Source: Massospora cicadina
Taxonomy: Eukaryota > Entomophthoromycota > Entomophthoromycetes > Entomophthorales > Entomophthoraceae
Length of the DNA stretch: 64,000 nt
Direction of reading: 5' to 3'
Assembly (NCBI GenBank): GCA_022478985.1
Contig: JAKSZP010014530.1
Coordinates: 1 to 64,000 of the forward strand
The position numbers were made by a program, and so were the translations under genes. This document shows, one piece after another, positions 11,209 through 23,860 of the stretch (the stretch's first letter is position 1; each line of letters starts with the position of its first letter). The notes beneath the pieces were generated by a model. That model was not told where the DNA came from. It did not search any database and saw nothing but the letters and a program-made list of their open reading frames with translations.

Positions 11209-11684
11209 TGTTAATTCTCAGCGTATAGGCTTGATTCCGCCGAGTCAGTTTGCACAGGGCATTAGCCACTGAGCAACCAAATCAGAAAATATGAAGATCA
11301 CCAACTTTAATAAAACTTGATAAACTAAATATGGAGCTATTGCCCCTTATTCTGACCTTTATTATTTAATACTAATTGCAGAATTATCTGAAACCACCTA
11401 ATTATGGGAAAAGATCTCCTCTTCAATCCTCCGTGTGACTCTTTATATCTCAGTTCCCCAATCTGGATTCATCCTCAGCTTGGTAGTCTTCTATTCATCT
11501 TCCCTTTTCTAGAAACTCTCATTTGAATCGAATCTCAGCATAATTCTCCTCGATTTACTGAATGGTCATCATTTTGATCAATTATAATTTTTATCTTTTC
11601 TGTAAATCTCAAGACTCATCTCAATTCCCCCTCAGATCTGCCAGTATGGTTAGCATATCATCTATATATACCAACTTCCTGACA
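11209..11684 (-). repeat. 3' LTR of element C (476 bp)
   Basis: On the minus strand it runs TGTCAGGAAG...GAATTAACA, with proper TG and CA ends. It pairs with 18065-18543 over its full length. On the plus strand the AAAAGATCTCCTCTTCAATC and TTCTATTCATCTTCCCTTTT blocks are identical in both. The polypurine tract AAAGGGGGGTGA lies directly upstream in element orientation (about 11685-11697). Confidence 0.92.
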
Positions 11685-11697
11685 TCACCCCCCTTTA

Positions 11698-12880
11698 ACT
11701 GGACGATAGGCTCTTACTGTTTATATGCTCGATGGAACTTTGCATGAACTTGGTTGATAATCTGACCCCCCGCAGGTTCCTTGATAGTGTAGACATCAAT
11801 GCCAGTCTTCTCGATTATCTCAAACAGCCCAGCCCAGATGTTGGAGAGCTTGTTTTTCCGCCCAAATCCGTGCTGGTCGTGGAATAAAACATGGTCCCCT
11901 ACAGTGAACAGTGGAAGTCCACTCCATCTCTTCTTGATCAGCTGCCTGATTGAGAATCTTCTTGGCTAAACTGGTTGAGTAGGCTTCCATTTGCAGCTTG
12001 ATCAATGTACCCATAAGAGTCTTGAAATCACGCTGAGGGTCCACACCACCAGTGTCCTCTACACACTAATAAAGCAAGGCGGGCAGAGCTGGATGTTGAC
12101 CTTACAGAAGTTGGAATGGTCCCTTACCAGTGGACAAATGATATCTGATATTATATGCAAACACAGCTGTAGGAAGAAGAGCACTTCACTCTGAGGATCG
12201 ACCTTTACCAATTTATGGAGTATGTTCACTAGGGTTCCGTTGACCTGCTCCACCATTCCATTTAATTCTAATGATAGGGGGTGGTCAAAACCCCACGGAT
12301 CGTCATCAACTCATTCAACTTCAGTAGGATTTGTAAAGTGAAATTGTTTCTGTTGTCCATTAGAATGAACTGCGGGCAGCTGTGTCACTGTATAACACAC
12401 TCCATAATAAACTTTGCGGTGGCGACCACGACTAAGTCATTAATTACCCTGGCCTTCACCCATCGTGTCAAATGATCAATGGCGACGATTATATACTAGG
12501 ATCGATTGGTGCTAGTTGGCAGAGGTCCCACTACATCAATGGAAATGGTGTGCAGGTGAACTGGGGCTTAACCAGCTGGTATTTGGTCTTTTGTGGAGTG
12601 GCTTTTCCACTTGACACTGATGGAAACAACTAACCGTTTCCAATATTTCATAATGCATGCTCTAACAGTAGTAACAGGGTGACAAAATCTTCAGTGTTTT
12701 CCGCAAGCCTCCATGTCCTACAGCCCGATGAGCATTCATAATAATCATAGGTCTAGCCGAAGGTTTAGGGAAACTCAGCATCAAGTCTCCAATCTGCTTA
12801 AATAGTTCCCCCTCGCGTAGAAAAGTATTTTTCCTGAGACCATCTAATACCTTGATCACCTGCAACGGCTCATACTAGTA
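11698..12880 (-). pseudogene. pol: Element C integrase
   Basis: Integrase in three parts read right to left. A zinc-binding N-terminal domain is at 12662-12865 (AHRAVGHGGLRKTL, the second His of the HHCC module). The catalytic core is at about 12060-12600, where a VERVNG-type motif is recognisable near 12250. A C-terminal region extends to the PPT. Frameshifts and stops interrupt every part. It would have inserted the cDNA, in line with the five-base duplication at the element's own ends. Confidence 0.7.
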
Positions 12881-14420
12881 TTTGTTCATCACCATCTTCT
12901 CATACATTATGTCAGCTAAATATGCCATGATAGCGACCATTGGCAGCTGAGAAAAACAATCTTCTTTTTGATATTTTGCTCCTGGATGGTGTATAATTTC
13001 GAAATCATATGCCTGGAGCTTCAGAGCCCAATGTGTGAGCCGTCCTTCCAGTTCAAGCAGATTCTGTAGTTAGCGCAAGGAAGCGTGATTCATCACTACT
13101 TAGAATCTTTCACCATGTAGATATACCTGAAACTTTTTGTAAGTGTAGATCACCGCTAAACACTCCCACTTGGTCACAGTGTAGTTTTGTTCATGACAGT
13201 TCAAGCTTTGACTACAAAATATGGCAGGATGCTCCATGCCTTCATCATCCTTCTGGATAATACTGCCCCTATAGTGGAGAGGGATGCGTCCATTTTCACT
13301 AAGAACTGTTTTTCAAAGTTGGGATATTTTAAAATGGGTGCACTTGCTAATGTAGTTTGCAACACATTAAAAGTGTTCTTGCACTGTTCCAAACAATCAA
13401 AAGAAAAGTTTTTCTTTAACAACTCAAAAAGTGGGGCCCCAATGCAACTGAAATTGGGTATGAACCATCAGTAGTACCCAACCATCCCCAGAAACACTTG
13501 AATGTACCGCTTACTACCTGGGCGAGTCATCTTGCTTATCACTTCCACCTTAGCCAGCTGTGGTTTAAGCCCATTTGAATCCATGACAAACCCGAGGTAT
13601 TCTAATTGTTCTTTAAAGAAATGGCACTTTTGAGGCTTTATTAATTAGCGGCAGCAAGATGCTGAAACACTTGTTACAAGTGGGCAAGGTGATCTGTAAA
13701 CGTCTGCAAGAACACATTGATATTCTCGAGGTAATCTAAGATTCAGGACAGCTTTAAATCACCTAAAATCGTATCCTAGGTATGCTGGAACGCAGTTGGG
13801 GTGTTGCACAACCCTTGTAGCATGTGAGTCAGCTGGAATAACCCTCTCAAAGTGATGATAGCGCATTTCTTCCATTCCACTGATGGCATTTCAATCTGCC
13901 AGTACCCTGAGATCAGATCCATGGCAGAAAACTAATTCGCCTCACCCAATTGGTCTAACGCATCATCAATCCATGGAAGATGGTAGAAATCTTTCTTTGT
14001 TGTTATTGAGTTTGCAATAGTCAATAACCACTCGATTTAAGCCATTTTTTTCTTTACAATGAGCATCAGTGATGCACATGGATTGTTTGATGCATCTAGA
14101 ATCCCTTGCATGAAAGGTTTATCCAATTCGTCAGAGACAACCTCTTACGTGGCTTTTGATTGTCTAATAGGTCATGATCAAATGGGAGGGTGATCCCCCA
14201 TATCTATATGATGTACCACCCCTTTAGCGCACTCCAAATCATGGTTTTCATGTGCAAAAATATCTCTATACTTTTTTAGATAATGACATAGCCTTATCTT
14301 GCTGTTCCACCAATAATCCAGTAAGCGCTTCCCATGGAACCACGGTCAATATGCCAAACATTGAGCTTGCTGGTATTCCGAGATCCTCTTATGATCCAAA
14401 ATCATGAATATGGCGAACTT
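12881..14420 (-). pseudogene. pol: Element C reverse transcriptase and RNase H
   Basis: Read right to left: RT fingers/palm from about 14420 to 13560, connection, then RNase H from about 13422 (EKQFLVKMDASLSTIGAVLS with the first catalytic Asp) to about 12950. The polymerase box that should be YLDD reads YLEN at 13722-13733, so catalytic aspartates are lost. Frames shift repeatedly. The protein aligns in order with the RT of element A. Confidence 0.72.
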
Positions 14421-14742
14421 CCTCTATAGGAACTAAGTGTAGGTAAGCCACCACTTGGTGCTGCTGGATTGATATTGTCTCCTTCTGTAAATTCGCTAGC
14501 AGCACTTTCACCTTCCCATTCACAGGTAGCAGTAGCCCTGGAGCCACATGTGGTTAAAGCCTTGAGTGCTGGTGAGGCGCCATAATTTCTCCATAAAGCC
14601 CTCTAGGGACATCAATTTCAAGCTCAGTCCCTACTATGCACTGGTGTCCAGATGGTAGGCTTAAAGCACTCGCTGCCTAAAGCGGGATCCCTTTGTACTC
14701 ATAAATCTGGCTGGGGAGGGCCCTGACCCACCGCTTCAGTCA

Positions 14743-15246
14743 TCAACAACAAACAGGAGTCACTCTGTTGCTGTATACTAGATTGATTTGACTAGAGCGG
14801 AATGGATCCTTTGGGATTCCATAAGAAGTAAAATAAACAGAGATCTGTTTGCCTAGAATAGTAAGAGTTTCCTCCGCCATATTTACCACAACACCAAATT
14901 TCCTCATAAATGCCGCGACTTTTAACATGTCATAGTTGTTATTTGGCAAAACCACTACTAGAGTGGGTGCCCATACTGAACCAAATCGTAAAGGCAACGC
15001 GCTATATGCTACTTCAGACACAGTGCTATGCGTCCCCACAGTCCCGTATACTACTTGATGGCCCACATCCAGTTTCAACAGAAGTTTAGCCACCAACTGG
15101 GTAGAGACTATGTTAACAGGGGCTCCCATGTCTATGATAGCACAGATTTTTGTGTTTTGAACAAAAATGTCACAGTAAGTGCATTTTAAGTAAGAAGAAC
15201 CATCAGTGTTTATTACATGTACGTCCAAGGGCTTTGTGTTACTCAA
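14743..15246 (-). pseudogene. pro: Element C protease (167-codon open stretch)
   Basis: A long open frame covering the retropepsin domain. The active-site motif reads DMGA (15121-15132) in IIDMGAPVNIVS where DTGA or DTGS is expected; Thr to Met would be expected to disable catalysis. A second hydrophobic block PTLVVVLPNNNYDMLK follows, and the end TSYGIPKDPFRSSQINLVYS is matched in element A at about 23810-23860 (TYSGVPKDPILSSKINMAYS). This is among the longest undisrupted coding stretches in C. Confidence 0.78.
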
Positions 15247-18045
15247 AAGGAGGAGATGCCTTTGCCAACCTGAGGATATTCACTAGCGATTTTCTCCACC
15301 AGAATAGCTAAGTTAACCCCTACTAAATGAGGCGACGTCCATCAAGGGATCCGCGTAGCTTGTGCCAGTCTGTTCCAGGATCTGCCACGCATATGGCTTC
15401 TGCACATCCTGGCGAAATTCAGGGCTTGGGGTGAATTTTTACTCTCAGAAATGGAAGCAGGGGTATCCGATGGAAGCTGTTGGTATAACAAATTATCTTA
15501 TTGAGTTCTGAATCCTATCTGAAGAGATGCTTGGGAATCGAGAGTGACAAGTGAATTGGACTTAGTGGAGATAGAGCATCCCATCTCTACTCCGCTCTAG
15601 CTTTTCCTGCTTAATTTTCTCCATTGGCATTGCATACACTTGTGGTTTGCTAGGGCAATTACCGCATCATGCTCTCTTTATCTGCACTGGTCGCAATTAT
15701 TAATAAAAGGTTCACGTATATAGCTTGCAGCAGAAGGACCAGTTTGGAAGTTGACAGTATGGTTCCAGGGTCGTGGTTGAACTGGCGGAGCATAATAGGC
15801 CAAAGGGGTCCGCTGATTTGTATGAGGGACAAATATGTTCCAGTGACTGATAACACAGTCGCTGTGGCCCATATCTTGAAGAGTTTGGAGTGGAGACAGC
15901 AGGGGTTTTTGGGTTACATTGCGGGCGCTGATCATGGTGGAAAGTTGTCATAAGGCGTTCATGATTAGAATAAGTCTGGCATCTCCATCCAAAAAGTGAG
16001 ACATGGCGTTATATAGTTCCTAATATGGTTTGACAGCCGCCATCACACTATACTGACATCCTCAGTGGATAAAATGTTAGCTCAAAGTAATACATGTGCT
16101 TCTGCCAAGAAACATTCAGAGAATTCTAGCAGGGTCTTGTTCTGGTGAAACTGTATAGTCGTGAAGTCGGCTTTCCATTGGGCCATCTTGGTCGCACCCC
16201 CAAACAGCCAGAGAACAATAGCTTTAACTTCTTTATAGGATACCAAGCTATTTGGAAGGTAGCAGGTGACTTGATCACTGCTTTTCACATCTAGAGCGGA
16301 CAGCAACAGTTTTGCTTTCTGTCAATCAGAAGCCCCTTTTACAGCAAATTCAAAACGCTTAAAGTAACCATGTAGATTCCTTTCATGACTGAAAGGAGGC
16401 AATTTTTTTTTTCAAACAGCTTCACCTTGCTCCAGGTTCCTGTTGCAAGGAGCAGGCGAGTTGGTTGCAGAGCGACTAAGGGAACTTCCCCTTTGTGCAT
16501 TATCATATGGCTGGCCGGACAGACTCAAATAAATTGAAAAGGACTTGGAAGAAGTAGCGTCATGCAGGGGTCCATTGCAATGCCCGAGGGATATTTTTTG
16601 CTGATCCATAGCATTATTCCCCCGAATCACCACTAAGTTCACCACTTCCCTTTGCTCCGGCATGCTCCATGAAATGTCTGATGATTAATTGCTCTGCTTT
16701 AACTGAATAGCATATACACCATCCATCCTGGAATTCCTGTTGCAGTGTTTAATACTGATATTGCAACTCCTGACGGAATTCCCGCCCAACGTTCAGTTTC
16801 TGCTCTACTGCTTGTAGTTGCAAAAGGGCATCCTCAATTATGTTTTGCATGTGTGCGTGCTTCTGGCTAGCATTACCCGCTTGTTGATTAGTGTCATTTA
16901 TTTGGTTAAGGATGGCGGCTTGTTCCCATACCAATTCCTCATTGGCTTATCAAAGGGTATAAAGCCGCCGTTGCATGTCTGCATACTCTCTTGTCTCACT
17001 GATCAGAAGAGGGAAAGCTCGACGGCGCTCAGCCTGGCTAACCACTTCCAGTTGTGTAACCTGACAGATTAGCTGGAGATATTCAGGAGATGTCAACCAA
17101 AGGATAAGTGCATTATCTGTTGTTTGCTGGTTACTTCATTTTTATACAAATTGGGGTCAATTCCGCTGATAAGAATTGACTTGATCCGCCACTTGCCGTT
17201 CCATCAGTGTTATTTTTTCCTTAAGCTGAGCAATCACGGCTTTGAGAGCTTCCGCCCATTCGGCTAGATCCACCATAAAGTGCTTAATATTATTTCCCAA
17301 CGTTGTTACATCCTGAATTCACTTCACCAATAGATCATTCCAATACAACAGTTCTCCTATTACCCAGGGTAATTCTAGATTTAACTGTGGTACCAAAATG
17401 TCCATTCGATGGCGGACATCCCCAACACAATGGTACATCTGAACCAGTGCCCCTTATACCTCCAAAATGAGTGATCAAGGATGTTGAGCAGGAGGAGAGT
17501 ATTATTTTGCTGTGCTCAAGCATACTGTAATACATCTCCAATTTTCTATATTGTGGCGAGCCAGCACACGCAGTAGCTGGCAAATAGACAGTTGCACATA
17601 AGTGACTAGACACTCCTCAAATCTGTGGGTACCAAGGCTGCGAGCCAACCCCATTGTAGTTGCGTCCAGATAAGACATGTACAGGGCTTAGCAATTTAGT
17701 TGGTCTCATTGGTTATAAAACAAACTCAGGGCGTATTCCCCCGCCTCATCTTCATATAGTTAATACTCACACAACAGCCACTCCATAATATCCCACAGCT
17801 GCTGAAGAGTCACATCCGTGGAGCATCCTTGCTGGTCAGTCGTCGGCTCAGGGCAGTTTTCTAATTGCATATTGATCATAACTTCATCATCCCCTGGTTC
17901 AGTTACAGTAAATAATACCAATCGTTGTTAGGTGTTTCCCATGCTTCTTCAGCATAACGCACATGGAATCTGATCAAATTTTGTTGGAATGAATGTGGGC
18001 TAATTATTGTATCCTATCATTGAAGAACTAAAGTTGACCTGTGGC
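15247..18045 (-). pseudogene. gag: Element C gag and nucleocapsid region
   Basis: Gag coding, right to left, in pieces. An N-terminal part lies at about 17990-17340 and a DILVPQLNLELP block near 17400. A coiled-coil segment at 16749-16934 (QNIIEDALLQLQAVEQKLNV) leads into a REFRQE motif that matches REFRCK at the restart of A's gag. A capsid-type block at 16082-16306 (WKADFTTIQFHQNKTLLEF, then a LAEAHVLL motif) matches A at 22449-22631. Near 15680 a C..C cluster may be the nucleocapsid. Stops and frameshifts are frequent. Confidence 0.65.
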
Positions 18046-18063
18046 CACCTGTAGTAAGCACCA
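18046..18063 (-). other. Primer-binding site of element C
   Basis: On the minus strand TGGTGCTTACTACAGGTG begins one base inside the 5' LTR, the same spacing and nearly the same sequence as in element A. Confidence 0.8.
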
Positions 18064-18064
18064 C

Positions 18065-18543
18065 TGTTAATTCTCGGTCTATAGGCTTGATTCCGCCAAG
18101 TTAGTTTGCACAGGGTATTAACCACTGAGCAACCAAATCAGATGATATGAAGATTGCCGACTTTAATTAAAACTAAATAAACTACATATGAAGCTATTGC
18201 ACCTTATTTTGACCTTTATTATTTAATAATAATCGCAGACTTATCTGCAACTAGCTAATCATGGGAAAAGATCTCCTCTTCAATCCTCCGCATGACTCTT
18301 TATATCTTGGTTCCCCAAGCTGGATGCATCCTCAGCTTGGTAGTCTTCTATTCATCTTCCCTTTTCTAAAAGCTCTCATTTATACCTAATATCAGCGTAA
18401 TTTCCCTCAATTCACCTAATGGTTATCATTTTGATCTATTATAATTTGTATACCTTTTCCATAAATCTCGAGACTCACTTAAATTTCCCCTACAATCCGC
18501 CAGTATGGGTAGTGTATCATTTAGTCATATCAACTTCCTAACA
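18065..18543 (-). repeat. 5' LTR of element C (479 bp)
   Basis: Partner of 11209-11684, three bases longer. The element begins TGTTAGGAAG on the minus strand at 18543 and the LTR ends in AATTAACA at 18065. Confidence 0.92.
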
Positions 18544-19310
18544 TTCGCCAAATTAGATAATGAATATGGCCACATGTAGGGCTGGTTCCATTCCATTGAT
18601 GTGGGTGATGCTCATCACATTTAGTCAAAATCTTACCACAAATCAAAAGTGGAAGAACAGCAGATGAGGACAGAACTCAAGAAGTTACTAGATGCAGTAT
18701 TACTAGTTCCTTCACAAAGCCCTTGGTATTCTCCCCTTTTGCTAATTAAAAAGAAGAACAGAGGTCATAAGATAGTCATGGACTACTGCAAATTAAATAA
18801 CTTCATAAAAAGGATATCTATCCTATCAATAGTATTGATGCCCTGGCTTAACTCTTAGCTCTTTTTTATTCTCTCCCAAGGGATTAGCTAGTGGCTATTA
18901 GCAAATGGACCTTTCCCAAACACCATGAAAAGTGTGCTCTCATTTTCAGCAATGGTCTCTTTCAACACACTCAATTACCTCAAAGATTGTGCAACGCATC
19001 TGCAATTTTCCAGCGTTCTATGGACTATATTATGCAGGACCTAAAGTTAAGTTGCGTCAACTCTATCTTGATGACATCACAGTATTCTTAAACATTTAAA
19101 AACATCTTGATCTCCTGAAGAAGGTGTTTATATGGCTACATGAGTCCAATATCAAGTTAAAACCCTCAAAATGTACTTTTTTCCAAAAAAACTAAATTTC
19201 CTTGGCCACTCCAATCTCAAAAGGGAATTCAACCCATTTAAGATAAGGTCGAAGCATACTCAGAAATTCCTCCCCCTAATTACTTAAAGGATATTCAGGT
19301 ATTTCTAGGG
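18544..19310 (+). pseudogene. pol: Element B reverse transcriptase, main part
   Basis: Continuation of the RT broken at 11208. Right after element C the frame gives AKLDNEYGHM, then HSIDVGDAHHI, and at 18649-18858 VPSQSPWYSPLLLIKKK followed by KIVMDYCKLNNFIK, the fingers of a Gypsy RT. The palm follows in other frames; the catalytic box LYLDDITVF is intact at 19061-19087. A strand at about 19195 (LNFLGHSNLKREFNPFK) marks the thumb. At least three frameshifts and several stops make it non-functional despite the preserved YLDD. Confidence 0.8.
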
Positions 19311-19990
19311 ATGATGGGATATTACCATAAGTTCATCCCTAAGTTTTCCCATCTCAGCGAGCCTCTTGTCCGCCTATTGACATATAACACTCCTTTTCAA
19401 GGAGGTGCGGAACAGAAGGCCGCTTTTGAGATGCTAAAGCAACTTCTGCAACAACACCCTATACTACGGCACCCAGATTATAATAAACCCTATATTTTGT
19501 TTACTGACGCCTTGGGCTATGCTGTTGGGGCCACCTTAGCCCAGTTGGATGAAAAGGGAGTAGATCATTCTGAATACTATTTTTTCAAGATTCTGTAAAA
19601 GGCGGAATGCATTTAAAGTGTAACAGAGAAGGACTGCCTTGCTGTTTTGTTAGCTGTAAAGCACTACCTCCTTTTCCTATATGAAACCACCTTCATTTTG
19701 ATTACTGAACACGCTTTGGTAAATGGTTGCAGAACATAAAGGATCCTACGGCTAGTTAGATCGCAGGGCTTTAAAACTCCAGCCTTATGTCATATAAATT
19801 GAACACCGTGCTGAAACCTGTCACGTGAATGATGATGTGTTAGCTTGGCTACCAGTCCTTCACTTGGATAATAGTGAGGCGTAGAAGTTACATGACCTTC
19901 TAATGACTACCAATGACTGGGAGGATGAGGATGAGCCAGTCCAGAAAATGTTAGCCAAGCACTCCCATAACACCAAAGTGAGAAAGGTAA
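19311..19990 (+). pseudogene. pol: Element B RNase H region
   Basis: An open stretch at 19311-19598 starts with GMMGYYHKFIPKFSHLSEPL, the RT-RNase H connection, and runs to RNase H with KPYILFTDALGYAVGATLAQ, where the first catalytic Asp is present. The rest, to about 19860, is frameshifted. Near 19920 an acidic WEDEDEP run links to integrase. Confidence 0.75.
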
Positions 19991-20009
19991 GTTGTATAAT
20001 CTAGTGGGG

Positions 20010-21080
20010 GCAAAATGGCTGCCTTATTTTCACCCTTGGAATGCATACCTGCTATCCCAGAAGCTCACTCCACTTTAGATCATGGAGGGGCAAAGAAAAC
20101 TTATGAGTGGATTAAAGATCGGTTTGATTGGTATGGAATTATAGGATCTATTGTTGACGTTTTGGAAGCCTGCATGTCATGTAAGAAGCAATCCAATTTC
20201 AAGTCTTGATACCAGGATCAACCAATTACCCCTCATCAACCGTTCCACACCATAAGTTTGTATGTAGTAGGTCCACTCCCAGACTACTAGTGCATACAGA
20301 TTTATCCTCGTAGCCATTGACCACTTCACTAAGTGGGTTGAACTGTGACTCTCCCTGCCCAAACGGCCAAGGCCACAGCCACTTTTTTACATAAAACATT
20401 TTCTCTTGACATGACTATCCTCAAGTAAACTCTGCGATAATGGTAAGAACTTCACCTGCAGAGTAGTCAAAATCCTGGCTACATCTATGGGAGCTAACAA
20501 CTTTTCTCGCCTTCATACAATTCATCTACTTTTGGGATGGTGGAGAGAGTACATGGAGCCTTGGTCTCCATCCTACAAAAAATGGCCTCTTCTGATCCAC
20601 TTCACTGGGATCAATTCTTACCCAAAGCCATATGGCCTGCTGGATTAGTTATCACTAAATCTTGAAAATGTCCCATTCTGGGGTTTGTATGGGCGGGAAC
20701 CAGGAATACCTGCCCTCTTAGCTAAAGATGAATTCTCTTCTAAAGTTGAGGATCCTGAGAAAGTAATAAGAAGATTGGCTCAGCTCATCATATAACTCCA
20801 ATCTGAGGCTATGACCATTTTAGCAAAAATGGTGACAAAAGAAGGGCAGGCTGTCAATAAGCTCAGAACCCCCACTTATATTCCAAGCGTCTGACAGTAT
20901 TATACTGCCATAACCGCATCACTCCTAGAAGAAGTAAGCTTGGATCAATTCAGGAGGGTTCTTTCACCATCACCCATAAAAGAGGCAATGATAACTCCAT
21001 AAAATCCTTGGCTACAGGACTTACCATCAATCAGGTACATGGCTGCTTCCTACGGCCTTATTATTTCCCAAAAATTCTTG
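20010..21080 (+). pseudogene. pol: Element B integrase and C-terminal tail
   Basis: The zinc-binding module is preserved at 20015-20209: AHSTLDHGGAKKTYEWIKDR, then a C..C pair in EACMSCKKQ, giving a full HHCC. The catalytic core follows from about 20280 (AIDHFTKWVE-like reading near 20310) but is shredded by frameshifts. The tail from 20760 encodes a Gln/Glu-rich stretch. Integration by this protein family normally leaves a short target duplication, consistent with the weak GAGAA/GAGCG flanks. Confidence 0.7.
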
Positions 21081-21090
21081 AGGCGGGTGA
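21081..21090 (+). other. Polypurine tract of element B
   Basis: AGGCGGGTGA directly before TG of the 3' LTR, the expected site of plus-strand priming, with some loss of purines. Confidence 0.6.
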
Positions 21091-21839
21091 TGTTGGACAT
21101 TTGCTCTCTCAGCTGCAAAATAAGGATGTTTTTGGTCAAAATCAGTTGAAAAGGGGACATGGCAGCCAGTTTATGAGTTTGCAATAAACATAAGTTCAAC
21201 TTAAAGAATAATAATGATTTCATCAGACAAAAGACCCCGGTCAATCTCTTGGTGGAACCCTGCAAATTAGGATACCATGATTTCAAGTACTCCACAGGCA
21301 ATAAAAACAAGATTGAGCAGTCAGATTACTCTGACTATGTGGTAGACCCTGGGTGTCCATCGGATGGTACTCCCCCAGCTGGAACCAGGTCCATACAAGC
21401 GCTGACGCTGGGGCAGCCCCCTTTTATAGGCGTGGCGGGGGTCCCCCAAGTTAAAATTATCTATCTGATGGGGATTGGATGAAGTTAAAAAAACTGTTAC
21501 CTCATGGGTACATATTGCCAAAAGTGAACTCCCCATCCGTCATTCAGCCAGAGTGTAGTTAGTATTCTGAGCTTCAATAGGCTGAATGCGCATATTTCCT
21601 TATTTTGCCTGCAACAAGCCATTCCAAACTTATTATTAAATACCTTCAACCCTCGATACAGTTTAAATACTGATCAGTCATATATCAAGAGGGTCCAGTT
21701 TCCTTTCTTTTCCCACACCTCTAATAAAAAGCTGCGTTTTTAAGCTTTTTATTAGTAATTTATTTTTCATACAAATAAACCATTGAGGAATCCATCATCG
21801 TGAAGCACCAGCAAGAAAGAAAACAGCTGGATTCCTACA
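21091..21839 (+). repeat. 3' LTR of element B (749 bp)
   Basis: Begins TGTTGGACAT and ends in TTCCTACA. Pairs with 8236-8980. AATAAA-like motifs occur near 21720 and 21770. Confidence 0.9.
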
Positions 21840-22930
21840 GAGCGTAAGCTAGACACAAAGCGAGAATTCCGCTGCAAAAAACATAAGGAATTTGAGAGCT
21901 GAGGCAGAGAGTGAGAGACGGACAGTGTCATTGCAATTAAGTTAAAACGGTGCAGATAATAGACTAATTTATCACTGAACAGATGTGTGAGGGAAGTAAG
22001 GGTGCAGTAAGAAGCAATTCTGATGAAGAATGCTACATATCAGCCATTAAATAAACCCCTGGGTTGCAGACATCTCTACCTGTAATCCAACCTCTTACCA
22101 GTCTAAATCTGCAGATTTGCGCCTGCCCGCGTGACCAAATTCTGTCCCTCAAGGGGATTTTCCTCTCAAACAATATGAGCCTATTCCATTTGTCCCACAA
22201 GTTCAAAGCACGGAGTCAGTTGATTTTGTTCAGATCAAAAAGTTGCCACCTTTCAGTCAGGATGCGAACATGCATGGATATTTTAAAAATTCAAATTTTC
22301 TGTGGAGGGAGCATCAGATCAGCAGAAAGCTATACTGTTGCTACCTGCTTAGAATGTTGTAATCACAGACCATGTTAAATGTTACCTAAAGAGTTTTTGG
22401 GGTAACGTATCATAAGGTGAAGTAGACTGTGATTTATTTTTCAGGGACTTGGTGAAGATGGTCCAGTGCAAGGCCAATTTCCTAACAATACAGTTTCAAA
22501 AGAATGAGTCCCTGGTGGAGTTCATGGAGCAGTTCACAGCTGAAGCTCATGTGTTAGTGAGAGCAAATATCTTAAACAAAGTGTATGTGGGCATATCCAT
22601 GACAGTGGCAGTTAGGCATATTGCAAACTGAATAATGCTATGACTCACATACTGCATGAAGTTGTGGAGCTCATTAAAATTGTTAACCCTTTATGCCATC
22701 TTTCGGTCACATTCAGTGCTCCCAACGTGGAGCAGAAGGCCCTGCCATCGCTGTTGTATCCTTAATAGGAAACGGACTGCAGCAACCCAGTTATAATTTA
22801 TTAGTCAATCATGGCCAAACAATATTTCACTGGGTCCTTTCCGCCCTCCTTATGCCAGCCAGCTTGTCCCCGGCCTAATTTCAATTTTCACTTTTCTGAC
22901 CTGGACCTTCAGGCGTGAATATAAATTAGA
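21840..22930 (+). pseudogene. gag: Element A gag, 3' part
   Basis: Resumes the Gag cut at 8235; the first codons give a KLDTKREFRCKKHKEFE coiled-coil stretch. The best block is 22449-22631, WCKANF-type with FLTIQFQKNESLVEFMEQFT and AEAHVLV, the capsid segment also found in element C. The remainder is frameshifted. Placing the two halves together restores the same gene order as in C, which supports the reading of B as an insertion. Confidence 0.68.
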
Positions 22931-23860
22931 CCCGTTTATTAGTACTTGTTTCTTTTGCAGACAAAAAAACCCATTATGCAGCTAACTGCCCAGGAAACCA
23001 GCATGTTCATGCAGTGCCATCTGTTTTTAATCAAACAGGGAAAAGCAAGAGCGGAGTAGAGATGGGATGCTCTACCTCTGCTAATCAAAAAATATTTGTC
23101 TCTGACGATTCCCATGAGTCTCATTGTTTCAGCACCAGTACCCAACCTGATGACTTATTATTTAAACAGCTTCCACATGATATCTCAGCCTCAATTCAAG
23201 AGAGCGACCATAACTTTTCAGGATCTGAGTTCTGCCAAGATGTACAAAAGATGTATGTCTGTCAAATCCTTAAACAAAACAGCACAAGTGAAGTTAGACC
23301 CTCAATGGACGTCACTTCCTAGTGGGGTTAAACATAGTCATTCCAGTAAAAAGATTTTCAGGAGTATCCCCATGTTGGTGCGGGTATTGTCACTTTTCTT
23401 GGTAACAAAAAACCCTTGGACGTACATTTAATAAACACCAATGATTCTTCTTATTTGGAGTCTACTACTGTGATATATTTGTTCAAAACACATTAATCTG
23501 AGCTTTAATAGATAATGGTGCCTGTTAATAAATCTCCACCAGCTTGTGGCTAAGCTTCCACTGAATGCTGATGTGGAACACAGAGTAGTTTATGGGACTG
23601 CGAGGGCACAAAGCACTGTGCCAGAAGGAGCTTACAGCACGTTACCTGAGATTTGGCTTGGTCAGGGCTTACGCTCCAACGGTAATTTTGCCTAATAATA
23701 ATTAAAACATGCTGATTGAGGCTTTATTTATGTGGCAAATTGGGGCTGTGTTCAATATGGCGGAAGAAACCATTAGTATCTTGTGACAAAAGACCCCATT
23801 TACTTTACCTATAGTGGAGTTCCAAAGGACCCAATCCTCTCCAGTAAGATCAATATGGCT
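22931..23860 (+). pseudogene. pro: Element A nucleocapsid and protease region
   Basis: About 22950-23150 reads FADKKTHYAANCPGNQHVHA, a damaged zinc-knuckle context (H and C kept), then a Ser-rich linker (HESHCFSTSTQPDDLLFKQL). The protease follows in pieces from 23430: a damaged IDNGA active site near 23510, HQLVAKLPLNADVEHRVVYG near 23540, and the TYSGVPKDP end at about 23808. Homologous pieces occur in element C in the same order. The DTG triad is not intact. Confidence 0.62.

Larger units (their letters stand above)
11209..18543 (-). mobile_element. Gypsy LTR retrotransposon C (7.3 kb), same family as A
   Basis: A complete minus-strand element: 3' LTR at low coordinates, then PPT, integrase, RNase H, RT, protease, gag and PBS up to the 5' LTR at 18065-18543. 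It interrupts the RT of element B, and the flanking pentamers TTCTC (11204-11208) and TTCGC (18544-18548) differ at one base, a good target-site duplication. Its LTRs and PBS match element A, so a member of A's family has landed inside a foreign element already sitting in A. Confidence 0.92.
8236..21839 (+). mobile_element. Gypsy LTR retrotransposon B, interrupted by C
   Basis: A Ty3/Gypsy-type element with 745- and 749-bp LTRs, a PBS (8984), gag, protease, RT, RNase H, integrase and a purine tract. It sits inside the gag of element A; flanking pentamers GAGAA (8231-8235) and GAGCG (21840-21844) are a plausible eroded duplication. Its own RT is split at 11208/18544 by element C. LTR sequence is unrelated to that of A and C, so B is a different family. 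Confidence 0.9.

Noticed and set aside
15678..15953. Overlapping open frames on both strands around 15.7-15.95 kb
   Set aside because: They fall within the nucleocapsid part of element C gag and give no consistent protein family in the plus orientation.
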